A DNA stretch of 53,742 nucleotides from an uncultured Geobacteraceae bacterium (GCA_903845365.1 CAIMXI010000414.1:1-53742); one strand, 5' to 3'; positions 26,632-35,263 are shown, counted from the first letter of the stretch. The notes: generated by a model not told the origin, from the letters alone. Program-made: numbers and translations.

Positions 26632-27675
26632 ATGCGTTGCGGTGACTTCAAAACTTCATATTCTGCCGACATGACTATCTTTGAATCAAACAGCGCCCGT
26701 GTAATTCTGGGGATTTTTCTATGTCTGTTATTTTCTCTGCCGCTCTATACTCCCGGTTATCTGCTTGATGTATTAAACCGCATCGGGATAGCTGTTATTG
26801 GCGCGGTCGGCCTCAATATACTGACAGGGTTCACCGGGCAGATTTCGCTTGGCAATGCTGCCTTCATGGCTATTGGCGCGTTCTCCTGCGGATATCTTGG
26901 CACAAGGTTTGGTTTACCGTTCTATATCTGCATACCTCTTGCTGGGCTTATGACTGCGTTTTTTGGCATGTTTGTCGGAATTCCTTCCTTGCGAATCAAG
27001 GGCCTCTACCTTGCTATGGCAACTCTGGCAGCTCATTTTATCGTTGAATTCCTGATTGTTAAATGGGAATCAGTAACCGGCGGTGTGGCGGGTCTCTCTA
27101 TTCCTGCTCCGAAATTGGGCAGCTTTGCCTTTGACACAGACATCAGGCTTTTTTTCCTTATTTTTGTCATCACAGTTTTGGCCGTACTCTTTGCGAAAAA
27201 CCTTTTTCGCACAAAAGTAGGTAAAGCGTTTGTTGCCATCAGAGATCAAGCCATTTCAGCAGAGGTCATGGGTGTAAATATCCTTAAATACAAGCTCCTC
27301 TCCTTTGGTATCAGCTCTTTTTATGTGGGAGTCGCCGGGGCTCTTGTAGCCTATCAGGCCAAAATAATCTCTCCGGAAACGTTTCCTGTTACAGTGGCCA
27401 TCGATTATCTCGGTATGATCATCATTGGCGGTCTCGGCAGCATTCTCGGCTCCATCTACGGTGCCATTTTTATTACGCTGCTCCCCGAACTGCTCAGGTT
27501 GTCGACATCGGCATTAGCTGGTTCTTTTCCTCTACTGGTTGCAAAACTTGCTGCGATGAAAGAGCTGGTTTTTGGCCTTTTTATCGTTATTTTTATCCTG
27601 TTTGAGCCGGCTGGTATGGCTGCTCGCTGGCACAGTATCAAAAACTATTGGAAGCTCTATCCATTCTCACACTAG
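26632..27675 (+). CDS. livM: Branched-chain-type ABC transporter permease LivM
   Basis: 347 residues with multiple membrane helices. The conserved GLNILTGFTGQISLGNAAFM segment and the later AIRDQAISAEVMGVN motif (the coupling-helix region) identify LivM. The first ~20 residues are polar, and an internal ATG at residue 14 is an alternative start. It pairs with LivH in the inner membrane. Confidence 0.94.
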   Translation: MRCGDFKTSYSADMTIFESNSARVILGIFLCLLFSLPLYTPGYLLDVLNRIGIAVIGAVGLNILTGFTGQISLGNAAFMAIGAFSCGYLGTRFGLPFYICIPLAGLMTAFFGMFVGIPSLRIKGLYLAMATLAAHFIVEFLIVKWESVTGGVAGLSIPAPKLGSFAFDTDIRLFFLIFVITVLAVLFAKNLFRTKVGKAFVAIRDQAISAEVMGVNILKYKLLSFGISSFYVGVAGALVAYQAKIISPETFPVTVAIDYLGMIIIGGLGSILGSIYGAIFITLLPELLRLSTSALAGSFPLLVAKLAAMKELVFGLFIVIFILFEPAGMAARWHSIKNYWKLYPFSH

Positions 27676-27703
27676 CAGCACAATACAAAAAAAGGAGGCA
27701 GGT

Positions 27704-28885
27704 ATGAAATTCAGAAGAGTTATGGCAGCAGTGGCAACAGTGGCAGCGGTCGCATCAACATCTTTTGCAGCAGAAACTATCAAGGTTGGCGGATTATGGG
27801 ATCTGACCGGAGTCACGGCGGACGTTGGCAAACCATTTGCTGACGGCGTACAGGACGCAATTGCTTCGATCAATGAAAAGGGTGGTGTCAACGGTAAAAA
27901 GATTGAGCTTATAAACGTTGACTATGCCTACAAAATTCCACAGGCAAACGCTACATACAAGAAATTTGTCGAATCAGACAAAGTTGTAATGATCAACGGA
28001 TGGGGGACAGGCGACACAGAAGCACTCAAGGACATTATCGCTAAAGATAAAATCCCCTATTTTTCAGCATCATACTCTGGGCACCTGACCGACCCGACAA
28101 AGACTCCGTATAATTTTTTCGTCGGAGCGAGTTATTCTGACCAGATAAGAGGCTTTCTCGATTTTGTCAAAAAGAACTGGAAAGGGAAAACAGCCGCAAA
28201 AGTAGCCTTTATCTACCCTAACCACGGGTTTGGCAAAGCACCGATTGAAGCAGGGAGGCAGTATGCAAAAGAGTTGGGTATAGAATTGGTGCATGAAGAG
28301 ATTATTCCGGCTCCAGTGCAGGATGTAACGTCAAACCTTCTCAGCATGCAGAAAAAGAACCCTGACTATGCGTATGTTCAGACAACGGTTGCCCCTTGTG
28401 CGAATCTGCTCAAAGATGCAAAAAAACTTGGCATCAAAACCATCTTTTTCCTTGGCAACTACGGCATGACCGAAGCGCTCCCCAAGCTTGCAAAAGAAGC
28501 TGCTGAAGGTGTCTATGGCATGACCACCAACGTTCCATATGGTGCTAATGTCCCCGGAATGAAACAGATCTTTGAGTGGGACAAGAAACACCCTTCAAAT
28601 GATCAGCGTGATACGGTCTATGTGCGCGGCTGGGCGTATGCTCTGGTCTGGGCTGAAGGCATCAGGATCGCCGACAAGAATAAACAACTGACTGGAGAAG
28701 GGATCAAGAGTGCTCTTGAAACCCTCAAAAACTTTGATACCGGTGGCTTGGTGCCTCCAATCACCTACACTTCAACAGACCACCGCCCGACAACCAAGAC
28801 CACAATTTACATGGTCAAAGATGGCAAGTTGTCCAAGGTGGCAGACATGGAGACACCCCGTAAGAAAGAGTGGCTGGGACTGTAA
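27704..28885 (+). CDS. livJ: Periplasmic branched-chain-type substrate-binding protein
   Basis: 393 residues from ATG 27704, with AGGAGG 7 bases upstream; the open frame reaches further back into livM but is not used. The first ~23 residues (MKFRRVMAAVATVAAVASTS) form a signal peptide, probably cut after FA. The mature protein (IKVGGLWDLTGVTADVG) has the type I periplasmic binding fold of LivJ/LivK and captures the substrate for the transporter. A terminator follows, which may raise its level relative to livF. Confidence 0.92.
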   Translation: MKFRRVMAAVATVAAVASTSFAAETIKVGGLWDLTGVTADVGKPFADGVQDAIASINEKGGVNGKKIELINVDYAYKIPQANATYKKFVESDKVVMINGWGTGDTEALKDIIAKDKIPYFSASYSGHLTDPTKTPYNFFVGASYSDQIRGFLDFVKKNWKGKTAAKVAFIYPNHGFGKAPIEAGRQYAKELGIELVHEEIIPAPVQDVTSNLLSMQKKNPDYAYVQTTVAPCANLLKDAKKLGIKTIFFLGNYGMTEALPKLAKEAAEGVYGMTTNVPYGANVPGMKQIFEWDKKHPSNDQRDTVYVRGWAYALVWAEGIRIADKNKQLTGEGIKSALETLKNFDTGGLVPPITYTSTDHRPTTKTTIYMVKDGKLSKVADMETPRKKEWLGL

Positions 28886-28901
28886 TATAATCGTACATTC
28901 T

Positions 28902-28926
28902 GAGGGGGCCTTTTGCCCCCTCTTTT
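28902..28926 (+). terminator. Intrinsic terminator/attenuator after livJ
   Basis: GAGGGGGC and GCCCCCTC form a perfect 8-base stem with a 5-base loop, followed by TTTT. It lies between livJ and livF. Partial termination here would make transcripts ending after the binding-protein gene more abundant. Confidence 0.8.
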
Positions 28927-28946
28927 CAAACATGAGGCTCTCCAAC

Positions 28947-29738
28947 ATGTTGACCATCAGTAATGCAGAAGTCATCTACAATCGGGTAATTCTGGTTCTT
29001 AAGGGTCTGTCTCTCCATGTGCCGGAAGGCAAAATTGTCGCGCTCCTGGGTGCCAACGGTGCGGGAAAAAGTACAACACTTAAGGCGATTTCAGGCCTCC
29101 TGAAATCCGAAGAAGGTGAAGTCTCGTCCGGCTCAATAGAATTTATGGGTGAACGGATCAATAATATGGATCCGGAAGATATCGTTAGAAAAGGAATTTT
29201 TCAGGTGATGGAAGGACGGAGGGTCTTCGAGGATCTTAGCATTGACGAGAATCTGACAGTCGGTGGACACACCCGCAAAGACCCGGCAGGCTTCAAACGT
29301 GATAAGGATCTTGTATACGATTATTTTCCCCGGCTTCGTGAACGACGCAACCAGTTATCAGGATTCCTGAGCGGAGGCGAGCAGCAGATGCTTGCCATCG
29401 GCAGGGCTCTTATGGCGAGACCCAAGTTGATGCTGCTCGATGAGCCGTCTCTTGGCATCGCACCACTGCTCGTTCAAGAAATTTTTCAGTTGATAAAGCA
29501 GATTAATACCGAAGAAAAGACGACCATACTTTTAGTTGAGCAGAATGCCAACATCGCTTTCAGTATCTGTGATCATGCCTATATTATGGAGGGGGGGCGT
29601 GTTGCAATGAGCGGCACTACAGAACAGATGAAGTCAAACGATGACGTAAAAGAGTTTTACCTGGGAATGGGCGAAGGCAAAGAGAAGAAAAACTATCGGG
29701 AATTAAAGAGCTATAAACGGCGAAAACGCTGGCTGTAA
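28947..29738 (+). CDS. livF: Branched-chain-type ABC transporter ATP-binding protein LivF
   Basis: 263 residues from ATG 28947, with GAGG 9 bases upstream; ATG 28932 is possible but lacks a site. Walker A GANGAGKST, signature LSGGEQQMLAIGRAL, Walker B LMLLDEPSLGIAP and the H-loop equivalent VEQN identify LivF. The lysine/arginine-rich C-terminal tail (KEKKNYRELKSYKRRKR) is an extension beyond the usual family end. Confidence 0.93.
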   Translation: MLTISNAEVIYNRVILVLKGLSLHVPEGKIVALLGANGAGKSTTLKAISGLLKSEEGEVSSGSIEFMGERINNMDPEDIVRKGIFQVMEGRRVFEDLSIDENLTVGGHTRKDPAGFKRDKDLVYDYFPRLRERRNQLSGFLSGGEQQMLAIGRALMARPKLMLLDEPSLGIAPLLVQEIFQLIKQINTEEKTTILLVEQNANIAFSICDHAYIMEGGRVAMSGTTEQMKSNDDVKEFYLGMGEGKEKKNYRELKSYKRRKRWL

Positions 29739-29768
29739 TCAATAGTTTCATCAGTCTAAGGAGTTTTT

Positions 29769-30572
29769 ATGGAAATTAGGGATATTTTAGTACACCTCGA
29801 CAATTCAGCCGCATCTGCTGCACGGCTTGATGTTGCCATAGCTTTTGCCAGAAAACATGGCGCGCGCCTTCGCGGCTTGTACCTGATTACCCACTGTTAC
29901 TACGAATCAAGCCTAATCGGAGAAAAAAATGACCGGGAGAAAGCGGAACAATTTTTCACCGATAAAACATCAGAGGCGGGCATTACATCTGATTGGGTTT
30001 TTCAGGAGTGCTCTACCGTTGGCTCAAGTGTCAGCGATTTAATCGTCACGTATGCCTATTTTACCGATCTGCTTATAATTGGGCAGGTTAATCACTCCGC
30101 ACCGGTCATTCATATCCCGGCAGATCTGGTAGAGAGGGTTATTTTAACAAGCGGAAGACCTGTGCTGGTAATACCTCATTCCGGCATTTTCAAAACCGCT
30201 GGCGACAGAATAATGATTGCATGGAGAGGAGGTCGAGAATCGATCAGAGCGGTAAACGATGCTTTACCGCATTTGCAAAAAGCTCAGAAAGTGGCCATTG
30301 TAGAATGTAAAAAAGCAGATGAAATCTATGATGCGAGCATTGAATCCATCAAAGACTTTCTTCTTAAACATGAAATTATTGCAACAGTTGACGTTATTAT
30401 CACGGGGAACTTTCCAATTGGGGACATGCTCTTGAATAATGTATGTGAGAAAAATATTGATCTATTGGTAATGGGGGCTTTTGCGCCAACTCGTCGAGGC
30501 AAACTTGAACTGAGTCCTGTTGCCAAACATCTGCTTGAACACCTGACTGCGCCTGTATTGATGTCTCATTAA
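29769..30572 (+). CDS. Universal stress protein (UspA) family, two-domain
   Basis: 267 residues that look like two Usp modules in tandem. The first starts IRDILVHLDNSAAS, the second GDRIMIAWRGGRES near residue 152. The ATP-binding loop usual at the end of the second module (G-2x-G-9x-GS) is degenerate (GAFAPTRRGKLELS), so nucleotide binding may be lost. It follows livF closely with a GGAG site and is probably cotranscribed. Role unknown. Confidence 0.8.
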   Translation: MEIRDILVHLDNSAASAARLDVAIAFARKHGARLRGLYLITHCYYESSLIGEKNDREKAEQFFTDKTSEAGITSDWVFQECSTVGSSVSDLIVTYAYFTDLLIIGQVNHSAPVIHIPADLVERVILTSGRPVLVIPHSGIFKTAGDRIMIAWRGGRESIRAVNDALPHLQKAQKVAIVECKKADEIYDASIESIKDFLLKHEIIATVDVIITGNFPIGDMLLNNVCEKNIDLLVMGAFAPTRRGKLELSPVAKHLLEHLTAPVLMSH

Positions 30573-30618
30573 CTGACTTATCTCAAATATTTCCATACGT
30601 TGTGAAGTAGGAATTAGC

Positions 30619-31026
30619 ATGACCTCATCATTTGATAACGAAGAGCTGGTTTCAATCGGGGATCTTGCGAAAAGCCTGAATCTCACCACCAGAACATTAC
30701 GGTACTGGGAAGAGGCAGGGATAATTGAAGCCGCACCACGGTCAGATGGCAGCAATCGGTTTTATTCACAAGACATTGTCAAAAGAGTCCGTTTTATTAT
30801 CAAACTAAAAGAACTTGGCCTTACAATTCAAGAGTTACAGGATCTATACACAGCGTACGGCGAGGCAAAAAGAACGGACCGAATGATTCCGGCTCTTGTA
30901 CAGACTCTGGACAAACATATCAATCTCGTCGATGACAAAATGGCACGAATGGTTTCATTGCGAAAAGATATCGTAGAATATCGTCAACGCATGGCGATGA
31001 AACTGCATATTGTATCAGACTCATAA
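30619..31026 (+). CDS. MerR-family regulator, probable regulator of leucine/branched-chain catabolism
   Basis: 135 residues. The N-terminal winged helix-turn-helix (SIGDLAKSLNLTTRTLRYWEEAG) is the MerR signature, followed by a coiled-coil dimer helix; no Cys-rich metal-binding tail is present, so it is not a metal sensor. LiuR-type MerR proteins control isovaleryl-CoA pathway operons in proteobacteria. Its position at the end of the transporter operon fits control of the divergent promoter region at 22646-22920. The target is inferred. Confidence 0.85.
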   Translation: MTSSFDNEELVSIGDLAKSLNLTTRTLRYWEEAGIIEAAPRSDGSNRFYSQDIVKRVRFIIKLKELGLTIQELQDLYTAYGEAKRTDRMIPALVQTLDKHINLVDDKMARMVSLRKDIVEYRQRMAMKLHIVSDS

Positions 31027-31074
31027 CTAATGGCACGTCTCATGCTAGCTCCTTCCAACAGGGGGGCAACAAGT

Positions 31075-31644
31075 ATGGGAAAGTCAATACTGATTTGCGA
31101 TGATGAACAGCTTATTAGAATGAATCTGAGGAGTATGCTCGAGGATTTGGGCTTTGATGAGATTCTCGAATGCGGAGACGGCGCAAAAGCTGTGGAACTG
31201 GCGCTGGTAAGTTTTCCCGACATGGCAATCTTGGACGTTTCCATGCCAGGTATGGATGGCATAACCGCCGCAGTTGAGATTAGGAAAAAACTCAAAATCC
31301 CGATTATGCTCCTGACAAGCGCCTGTGACATAGCGACTGTAAAACGGGCATCTGCAAGCGGGATTGCCGCTTTTTTAACCAAGCCCCTCCGTCAGCAGGA
31401 TCTGCTTCCCGCCATAGAAATTGCTTTGCAGCACGTTATAGAAGTAGAAGGTCTGAAAGAGAAGATCGATGATCTGCGAGAAGTCATAGAAAACCGCAAG
31501 ATCATCGAAAAGGCGAAGGGTGTCCTGATGGAAAAGAATCACACCTCAGAGGCAGAAACGTATCGCATCATGCAGAAGTGTGCGATGGATAAGCGGAAAA
31601 CGCTGCTACAGGTTGCAAATATGATTCTGAAGGATGGTGGCTAA
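31075..31644 (+). CDS. Response regulator with RNA-binding ANTAR domain (GnfR/NasT-like)
   Basis: 189 residues from ATG 31075 behind AGGGGGG; the in-frame start at 31030 is unlikely. The receiver domain has ILICDDEQL, the phospho-acceptor Asp in LDVSMPGMDG, and KPL. The C-terminal ANTAR domain (EKAKGVLMEKNH ... AETYRIMQKCAMDKR) binds paired RNA hairpins and prevents termination. In Geobacter an ANTAR response regulator (GnfR) controls nif transcripts, and nifB and nifV here both have terminator-bearing leaders. Its end overlaps convergent draG by 4 bases. The partner kinase is not in the window. Confidence 0.88.
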   Translation: MGKSILICDDEQLIRMNLRSMLEDLGFDEILECGDGAKAVELALVSFPDMAILDVSMPGMDGITAAVEIRKKLKIPIMLLTSACDIATVKRASASGIAAFLTKPLRQQDLLPAIEIALQHVIEVEGLKEKIDDLREVIENRKIIEKAKGVLMEKNHTSEAETYRIMQKCAMDKRKTLLQVANMILKDGG

Positions 31645-32546
31645 AAGTTTTTCCCTACAGGACTCTCCGATATCAACCGTTCAGCCATTCTTTCAATCTC
31701 TGAAATCACTTTTACGTCCATCTTCTTGATCCACCGTTGCGGTATGTTTTCCAGCCCGTAATAAGCTCCTGCCAGCATCCCGCATATAGCTCCGGTCGTA
31801 TCGGCATCGGCTCCCTGGTTGACGGTTCCGACCAGACACTCTTCAAAATTCTTTCCCCGGAAAAACCAATGAAACACAGTCTGCATGGTATCGACAATAT
31901 ATCCGGTTGCCAGGCCACGGTACGGCTCAAAATGAAACGTGGGAAATCGGGCTACAAAGCTGTCAACATGGCGACGCAGCCGGCTTTTTTCAGCCCCGCA
32001 GAGTGCCAGGTGCAGAAGCTGCCCGAGACAGAGGCAGGCAGCATCCGATACCGGATTGTTGTGGGTGATGTGCGCCTGCTCGATCACGTATTTTTTGAGC
32101 AGTTCACCGTCAGGTAGCGAAAAAAGCGCCACCGGCAGAAGGCGCATGGCGGCACCGTTGCCGGCGTCCCATTCATTTGGCGGCGATTCCAGGCGACCAT
32201 GTATCAGATATGCGCGTATCCCCTTGCGGCAGGTATCACCGCAATCAACCGGACGTGATTTGAGCCACGCGGCAAAATTATCGGCTACCGTCTCCAGTGA
32301 CCACCCTTGCTTTTTTACGATCGCCCGAGCGATGCAGAGCGCCATTTCGGTGTCATCGGTTACCTGCCCCGGCTTCAAGCGCAGCCAACCGCCACCGACA
32401 ATATCACGGAAGATGCAGTATTTTGCGGCAATCTCGGAAGCGGTCATGAACTCGACCGTGGCTCCCAGAGCGTCACCGATCGCCATACCGATGAAGGCGG
32501 CACGGGCGCGATTGCGAATTTCCTCAAGGTTGTACTGCTTGAACAT
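31641..32546 (-). CDS. draG: ADP-ribosylglycohydrolase, dinitrogenase reductase-activating (DraG-like)
   Basis: A 301-residue ADP-ribosylglycohydrolase. FIGMAIGDALGATVEF, the metal-binding VTDDTEMAL and NQGADADTTGAICGMLAGAYYG are the family's dimanganese-site motifs. DraG removes ADP-ribose from the nitrogenase Fe protein and restores activity after ammonium or darkness. A nif neighbourhood supports this role. No draT is visible. AGGAG precedes the ATG. Confidence 0.9.
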   Translation of the reverse strand: MFKQYNLEEIRNRARAAFIGMAIGDALGATVEFMTASEIAAKYCIFRDIVGGGWLRLKPGQVTDDTEMALCIARAIVKKQGWSLETVADNFAAWLKSRPVDCGDTCRKGIRAYLIHGRLESPPNEWDAGNGAAMRLLPVALFSLPDGELLKKYVIEQAHITHNNPVSDAACLCLGQLLHLALCGAEKSRLRRHVDSFVARFPTFHFEPYRGLATGYIVDTMQTVFHWFFRGKNFEECLVGTVNQGADADTTGAICGMLAGAYYGLENIPQRWIKKMDVKVISEIERMAERLISESPVGKNF

Positions 32547-32555
32547 TGACTCTCC

Positions 32556-32730
32556 TATTATCCTAAAAACGGCTGTTTATTGCCACAAAAAGGCACATAA
32601 GTCACAAAAAGTATGATTTTATAGTGAGTGAATAATTAACCCGTTTGTTTAGTGGGTAGTATCTAATAACCACAAGTATTTCTTGTGCTTTCTGTGCTTT
32701 TTTGCGGCTAAATGTTTTTTAGGATTATTG
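32556..32730. repeat. Long imperfect inverted repeat (hairpin/MITE-like)
   Basis: Two arms of about 55-60 bases (32556-32613 and 32674-32730) are imperfect reverse complements around a ~60-base centre. Outer ends read TATTATCCTAAAAAC and its counterpart TTTTTTAGGATTATTG; the inner parts have the repeated GGCACA / TCACAAAAA pattern. It lies between draG and the nifB promoter. It could be a mobile palindromic element or a bidirectional RNA hairpin. Confidence 0.6.
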
Positions 32731-32813
32731 AAACAGGGCAACTGAGAAATGCTTTATGCAAAGAGTAATCCGACACATGAGGTCAAGTGGATTGCTCAAT
32801 TGCTTGATGTAAC

Positions 32814-32829
32814 TGGCACATTCTGTGCT
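32814..32829 (+). promoter_or_regulatory. Sigma-54 promoter of nifB
   Basis: TGGCAC-N6-TGCT, with GG at 32815-32816 and GC at 32827-32828 spaced exactly 10 bases apart, matches the -24/-12 consensus. It drives the nifB transcript. No clear TGT-N10-ACA NifA site was found upstream, in keeping with Geobacter using other activators for nif. Confidence 0.82.
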
Positions 32830-32836
32830 AGAGTGA

Positions 32837-32886
32837 TGCCAGTATCGGCAACGACGCCTGTAGGATCATTCCCACGGGCGTTTTTT
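32837..32886 (+). promoter_or_regulatory. nifB leader: hexaloop hairpin followed by terminator hairpin (candidate ANTAR target)
   Basis: The first hairpin TGCC-AGTATC-GGCA (32837-32850) has a 6-base loop. After 3 bases a strong hairpin (32854-32881) follows, with ten pairs, one A-C mismatch and a 6-base loop ATCATT, then TTTTTT. The second hairpin is a typical intrinsic terminator just upstream of the ribosome site. Two adjacent hexaloop hairpins overlapping a terminator is the ANTAR-target layout. Both loops begin with A, but position 4 is A, not the G I recall from the consensus. Confidence 0.6.
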
Positions 32887-32904
32887 ATTTGGAGGGAGCG
32901 AATT

Positions 32905-33774
32905 ATGGCAACTGCATGTGAAATGAAGGACAAGATTCAGGGGCACCCTTGTTTTGGCGGCAACCAGAAGAAGAATGGTCGTATGCACCTGGCTGTTGCA
33001 CCAAAATGCAATATCAAATGCGGCTACTGTTCACGTAAGCATGATTGCGCCAACGAATCCCGCCCCGGTGTTACCAGCCGTATTATGACTCCGCAGGAAG
33101 CGATTGAAAAAGTTAGGGAAGTCATGGCCAGTCCGATAGCCGGCCAGATCATCAAGGTCATCGGTATTGCCGGTCCGGGCGATCCGCTGGCAAATGAAGA
33201 AACCTTTGAAACCTTTGCAATGGTAAAGAAGGAATTCCCGCATCTGATGCTTTGCCTCAGCACCAACGGTCTGCTGCTGCCTGAATCGATTGATCGGCTC
33301 TATGGAATGGGACTGCATAGCCTGACCGTTACGATCAACGCTGTTGCCCCGGAAATCGGCGCAGAGATTTATCGTCACGTAATCTATCACGGCAGGTATT
33401 ATACCGGTGTTGATGGGGCAAAAATCCTGATTGCCAATCAGTTTGAAGGGCTCAAGCTGGCTGGAGAGCTCGGGCTGACCATCAAGGTCAACTCAGTTCT
33501 AATACCAGGAGTGAACGACGACCAAATGCCGCTGATCGCCAGCCGGGTAAAAGAGCTGGGTGCCTTTGTCATGAACATAATGCCGATTATTCCTCAAGCG
33601 GAACTTGCACATATCACCCCCCCCAGCGAGGAGCGGGTGGCTGCGCTCCGGAAGGCAAATGAGGGTATCATCGGACAATTCGCGCACTGCAAACAGTGCC
33701 GTGCCGATGCCATCGGGCTTATCGGCCAGGATCTGAAAATGACGATTGCTGAAGCGGCCTGTGCGTCTCCATGA
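32905..33774 (+). CDS. nifB: Nitrogenase cofactor biosynthesis radical-SAM protein NifB
   Basis: NifB builds the NifB-co (Fe8S9C) precursor of FeMo-cofactor. The 289-residue protein carries HPCFGG and the radical-SAM cluster CNIKCGYC (Cys 35, 39, 42) followed by Cys 48, then GIAGPGDPLAN and the C-terminal CKQCRADA. ATG 32905 follows GGAGGGAG; the longer open frame upstream overlaps the leader. It is the short form without the NifX-like C-terminal domain. Confidence 0.95.
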   Translation: MATACEMKDKIQGHPCFGGNQKKNGRMHLAVAPKCNIKCGYCSRKHDCANESRPGVTSRIMTPQEAIEKVREVMASPIAGQIIKVIGIAGPGDPLANEETFETFAMVKKEFPHLMLCLSTNGLLLPESIDRLYGMGLHSLTVTINAVAPEIGAEIYRHVIYHGRYYTGVDGAKILIANQFEGLKLAGELGLTIKVNSVLIPGVNDDQMPLIASRVKELGAFVMNIMPIIPQAELAHITPPSEERVAALRKANEGIIGQFAHCKQCRADAIGLIGQDLKMTIAEAACASP

Positions 33775-34424
33775 ACATCGAGCCGTTTCGCACTGGTGAC
33801 ATCGCCACCTTTCTAACACTGGGTGCAGAGGAAAACTGGGTGGCAGAGCAGTGGGAGTTTGCGTTCCTGTTGTCAACATTCCCCCAGGGATGCTTTGTCG
33901 CACGCTTGGAGAATGGTGAGACGTTAGGATTTGTGACCTCTCTCCATCATGACCGGAGCGGCTGGATTGGCAATCTTATAGTTGCAGATGTACATCGGGG
34001 GAATGGAATCGGCGATACGCTTTTCACTGCGGCTCTTGAAGCCTTGCGAACAGCCGGGGTCGAGACTTTCTGGCTGACCGCTTCGAAATCGGGGTTGCTG
34101 CTCTATCAAAAGCATGGTTTTATTGGCATTGACACAATAGGTTTTATCACCCTGCAGCCGTGCGGAGGTTTTGTGCAGTTCGGGCCGTTTTCGGCAGTTG
34201 ATTCAGGCGCTGCGGAGCGTCTCTTTGAGGCAGCATTGCGAAACATCGTAACGGGCACAAAGGTTTTTGTTGACGCTCCCGCTTCGAACAGGGCGTCGCT
34301 TCGTTTTTTTAATCGTAAGCGAATGAAGATCGTCGGCAGTAATCTGCTGATGTATGCTGGCAAAAAACCGAATTATCGACCGGAGTTGATCTATGGACTA
34401 GCTACTATGGGTAGTTGCGGGTGA
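33771..34424 (+). CDS. GNAT-family acetyltransferase linked to nifB
   Basis: 217 residues. A GNAT domain occupies the first ~130 residues, with IGNLIVADVHRGNGIGDTLF as the acetyl-CoA-binding segment. The remaining ~80 residues (VQFGPFSAVDSGAAERLFEA...) resemble a second, degenerate or accessory GNAT-like half. The ATG overlaps the nifB stop (ATGA), showing translational coupling. Substrate unknown. Confidence 0.8.
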   Translation: MNIEPFRTGDIATFLTLGAEENWVAEQWEFAFLLSTFPQGCFVARLENGETLGFVTSLHHDRSGWIGNLIVADVHRGNGIGDTLFTAALEALRTAGVETFWLTASKSGLLLYQKHGFIGIDTIGFITLQPCGGFVQFGPFSAVDSGAAERLFEAALRNIVTGTKVFVDAPASNRASLRFFNRKRMKIVGSNLLMYAGKKPNYRPELIYGLATMGSCG

Positions 34425-34662
34425 ACGCATTTCGTAGATATTTTTTTGTGACAATTCGACTTGGTATAATTGCCTTCAGAAAAATCTTTTTGTCAGTCTT
34501 GACGAAAGGTTCCAAGTAGGCGTGTCGCGGCAACGGGATAAGTCACACCGGCTCGGCGGGGGCTTTTTCCAGCTGACCGGTGCTGCCGCTGGTTGAATAT
34601 TCTCTTTATATTCTGTTAGATGGCAAGCTGATGGAGGAAGTGGCGAAGGGCTGAGAATGATT
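34425..34662. other. Gap between nifB operon and hicAB: GC-rich foldable stretch
   Basis: No gene seen. The middle (about 34520-34600) is GC-rich with complementary pieces CACCGG/CCGGTG and CCAGC/GCTGG, and a CTTTTT run inside. This could terminate the nifB transcript or be a structured RNA; no known riboswitch class was recognised. Confidence 0.3.
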
Positions 34663-35070
34663 TTATGCTGACACATGCATGATTTTATCTAGTGCAGCAT
34701 TTGCCAAAAATCCGCTACGTGTGCCGCCATGATTTAAAACATATCTGTCGATCATTGCAAGTACACGGCGGGGGACACTGATGTTAACCCGCTCACTTTT
34801 TGAGTCCAGTATGGCAGCGTCAATTTCCACAACAGCCCACAGCCAACCGGAAAATTCAGGGTCAGCGGTAAGGCGAGCCATGGAAGATGGTCCCGGGACA
34901 GCAAGGCCGTCTTCTACAACGGTTTCCATCCAAAGAACTATAGCTTCTTTCGAGTTGTCTATAGCTTCTTCCAAAGTATCGCCGGCAGAAAAACAACCTG
35001 GAAGATCAGGGACAACTACACCAAAAGCGTGGGTATCATCTCCAGGTTCAATGGCTATAGGGTATTTCAT
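34663..35070 (-). CDS. hicB: HicB-family antitoxin
   Basis: 135 residues. The partial RNase-H-like fold shows FGVVVPDLPGCFSAGDTLEEAI, the HicB signature, and the C-terminal RVNISVPRRVLAMIDRYV is a ribbon-helix-helix DNA-binding domain. HicB inhibits HicA and represses the operon. It is the second gene of a hicA-hicB pair that interrupts the nif block on the opposite strand. Confidence 0.9.
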   Translation of the reverse strand: MKYPIAIEPGDDTHAFGVVVPDLPGCFSAGDTLEEAIDNSKEAIVLWMETVVEDGLAVPGPSSMARLTADPEFSGWLWAVVEIDAAILDSKSERVNISVPRRVLAMIDRYVLNHGGTRSGFLANAALDKIMHVSA

Positions 35071-35080
35071 GGCTAACCTC

Positions 35081-35263
35081 CTATTTCAGTCCAGTTTGTT
35101 TCAGAAGCTTGTGAACAAGACCTTTGCCAAGATCATGTTTGGGGTGCATTACGCTGATATGGCCGTGTTTAACCGGATGTGTAAAAATGTGGTGGGAACC
35201 TCTTACACCGCGAAGTATCCAACCATCCTCTTCAATCATCCGTATAAATTCTCGACTATTCAT
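35081..35263 (-). CDS. hicA: HicA-family mRNA interferase toxin
   Basis: 60 residues from ATG 35263: MNSREFIRMIEEDGWI, then RGSHHIFTHP with the catalytic His, and HPKHDLGKGLVHKLLKQTG. HicA cleaves mRNA using a dsRBD-like fold. hicB starts 10 bases downstream. The upstream in-frame extension to 35299 is not needed; family length is about 60. Confidence 0.9.
   Translation of the reverse strand: MNSREFIRMIEEDGWILRGVRGSHHIFTHPVKHGHISVMHPKHDLGKGLVHKLLKQTGLK

Noticed and set aside
27572..27703. N-terminal extension of the livJ frame
   Set aside because: It overlaps livM, and the signal peptide with a strong AGGAGG site begins at 27704.
32749..32904. N-terminal extension of the nifB frame
   Set aside because: It spans the sigma-54 promoter and the leader terminator; ATG 32905 has an excellent ribosome site.
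34480..34610. Possible riboswitch between nifB operon and hicB
   Set aside because: Stems can be drawn, but no conserved core of a known class was recognised, so it is listed only as an unassigned gap.
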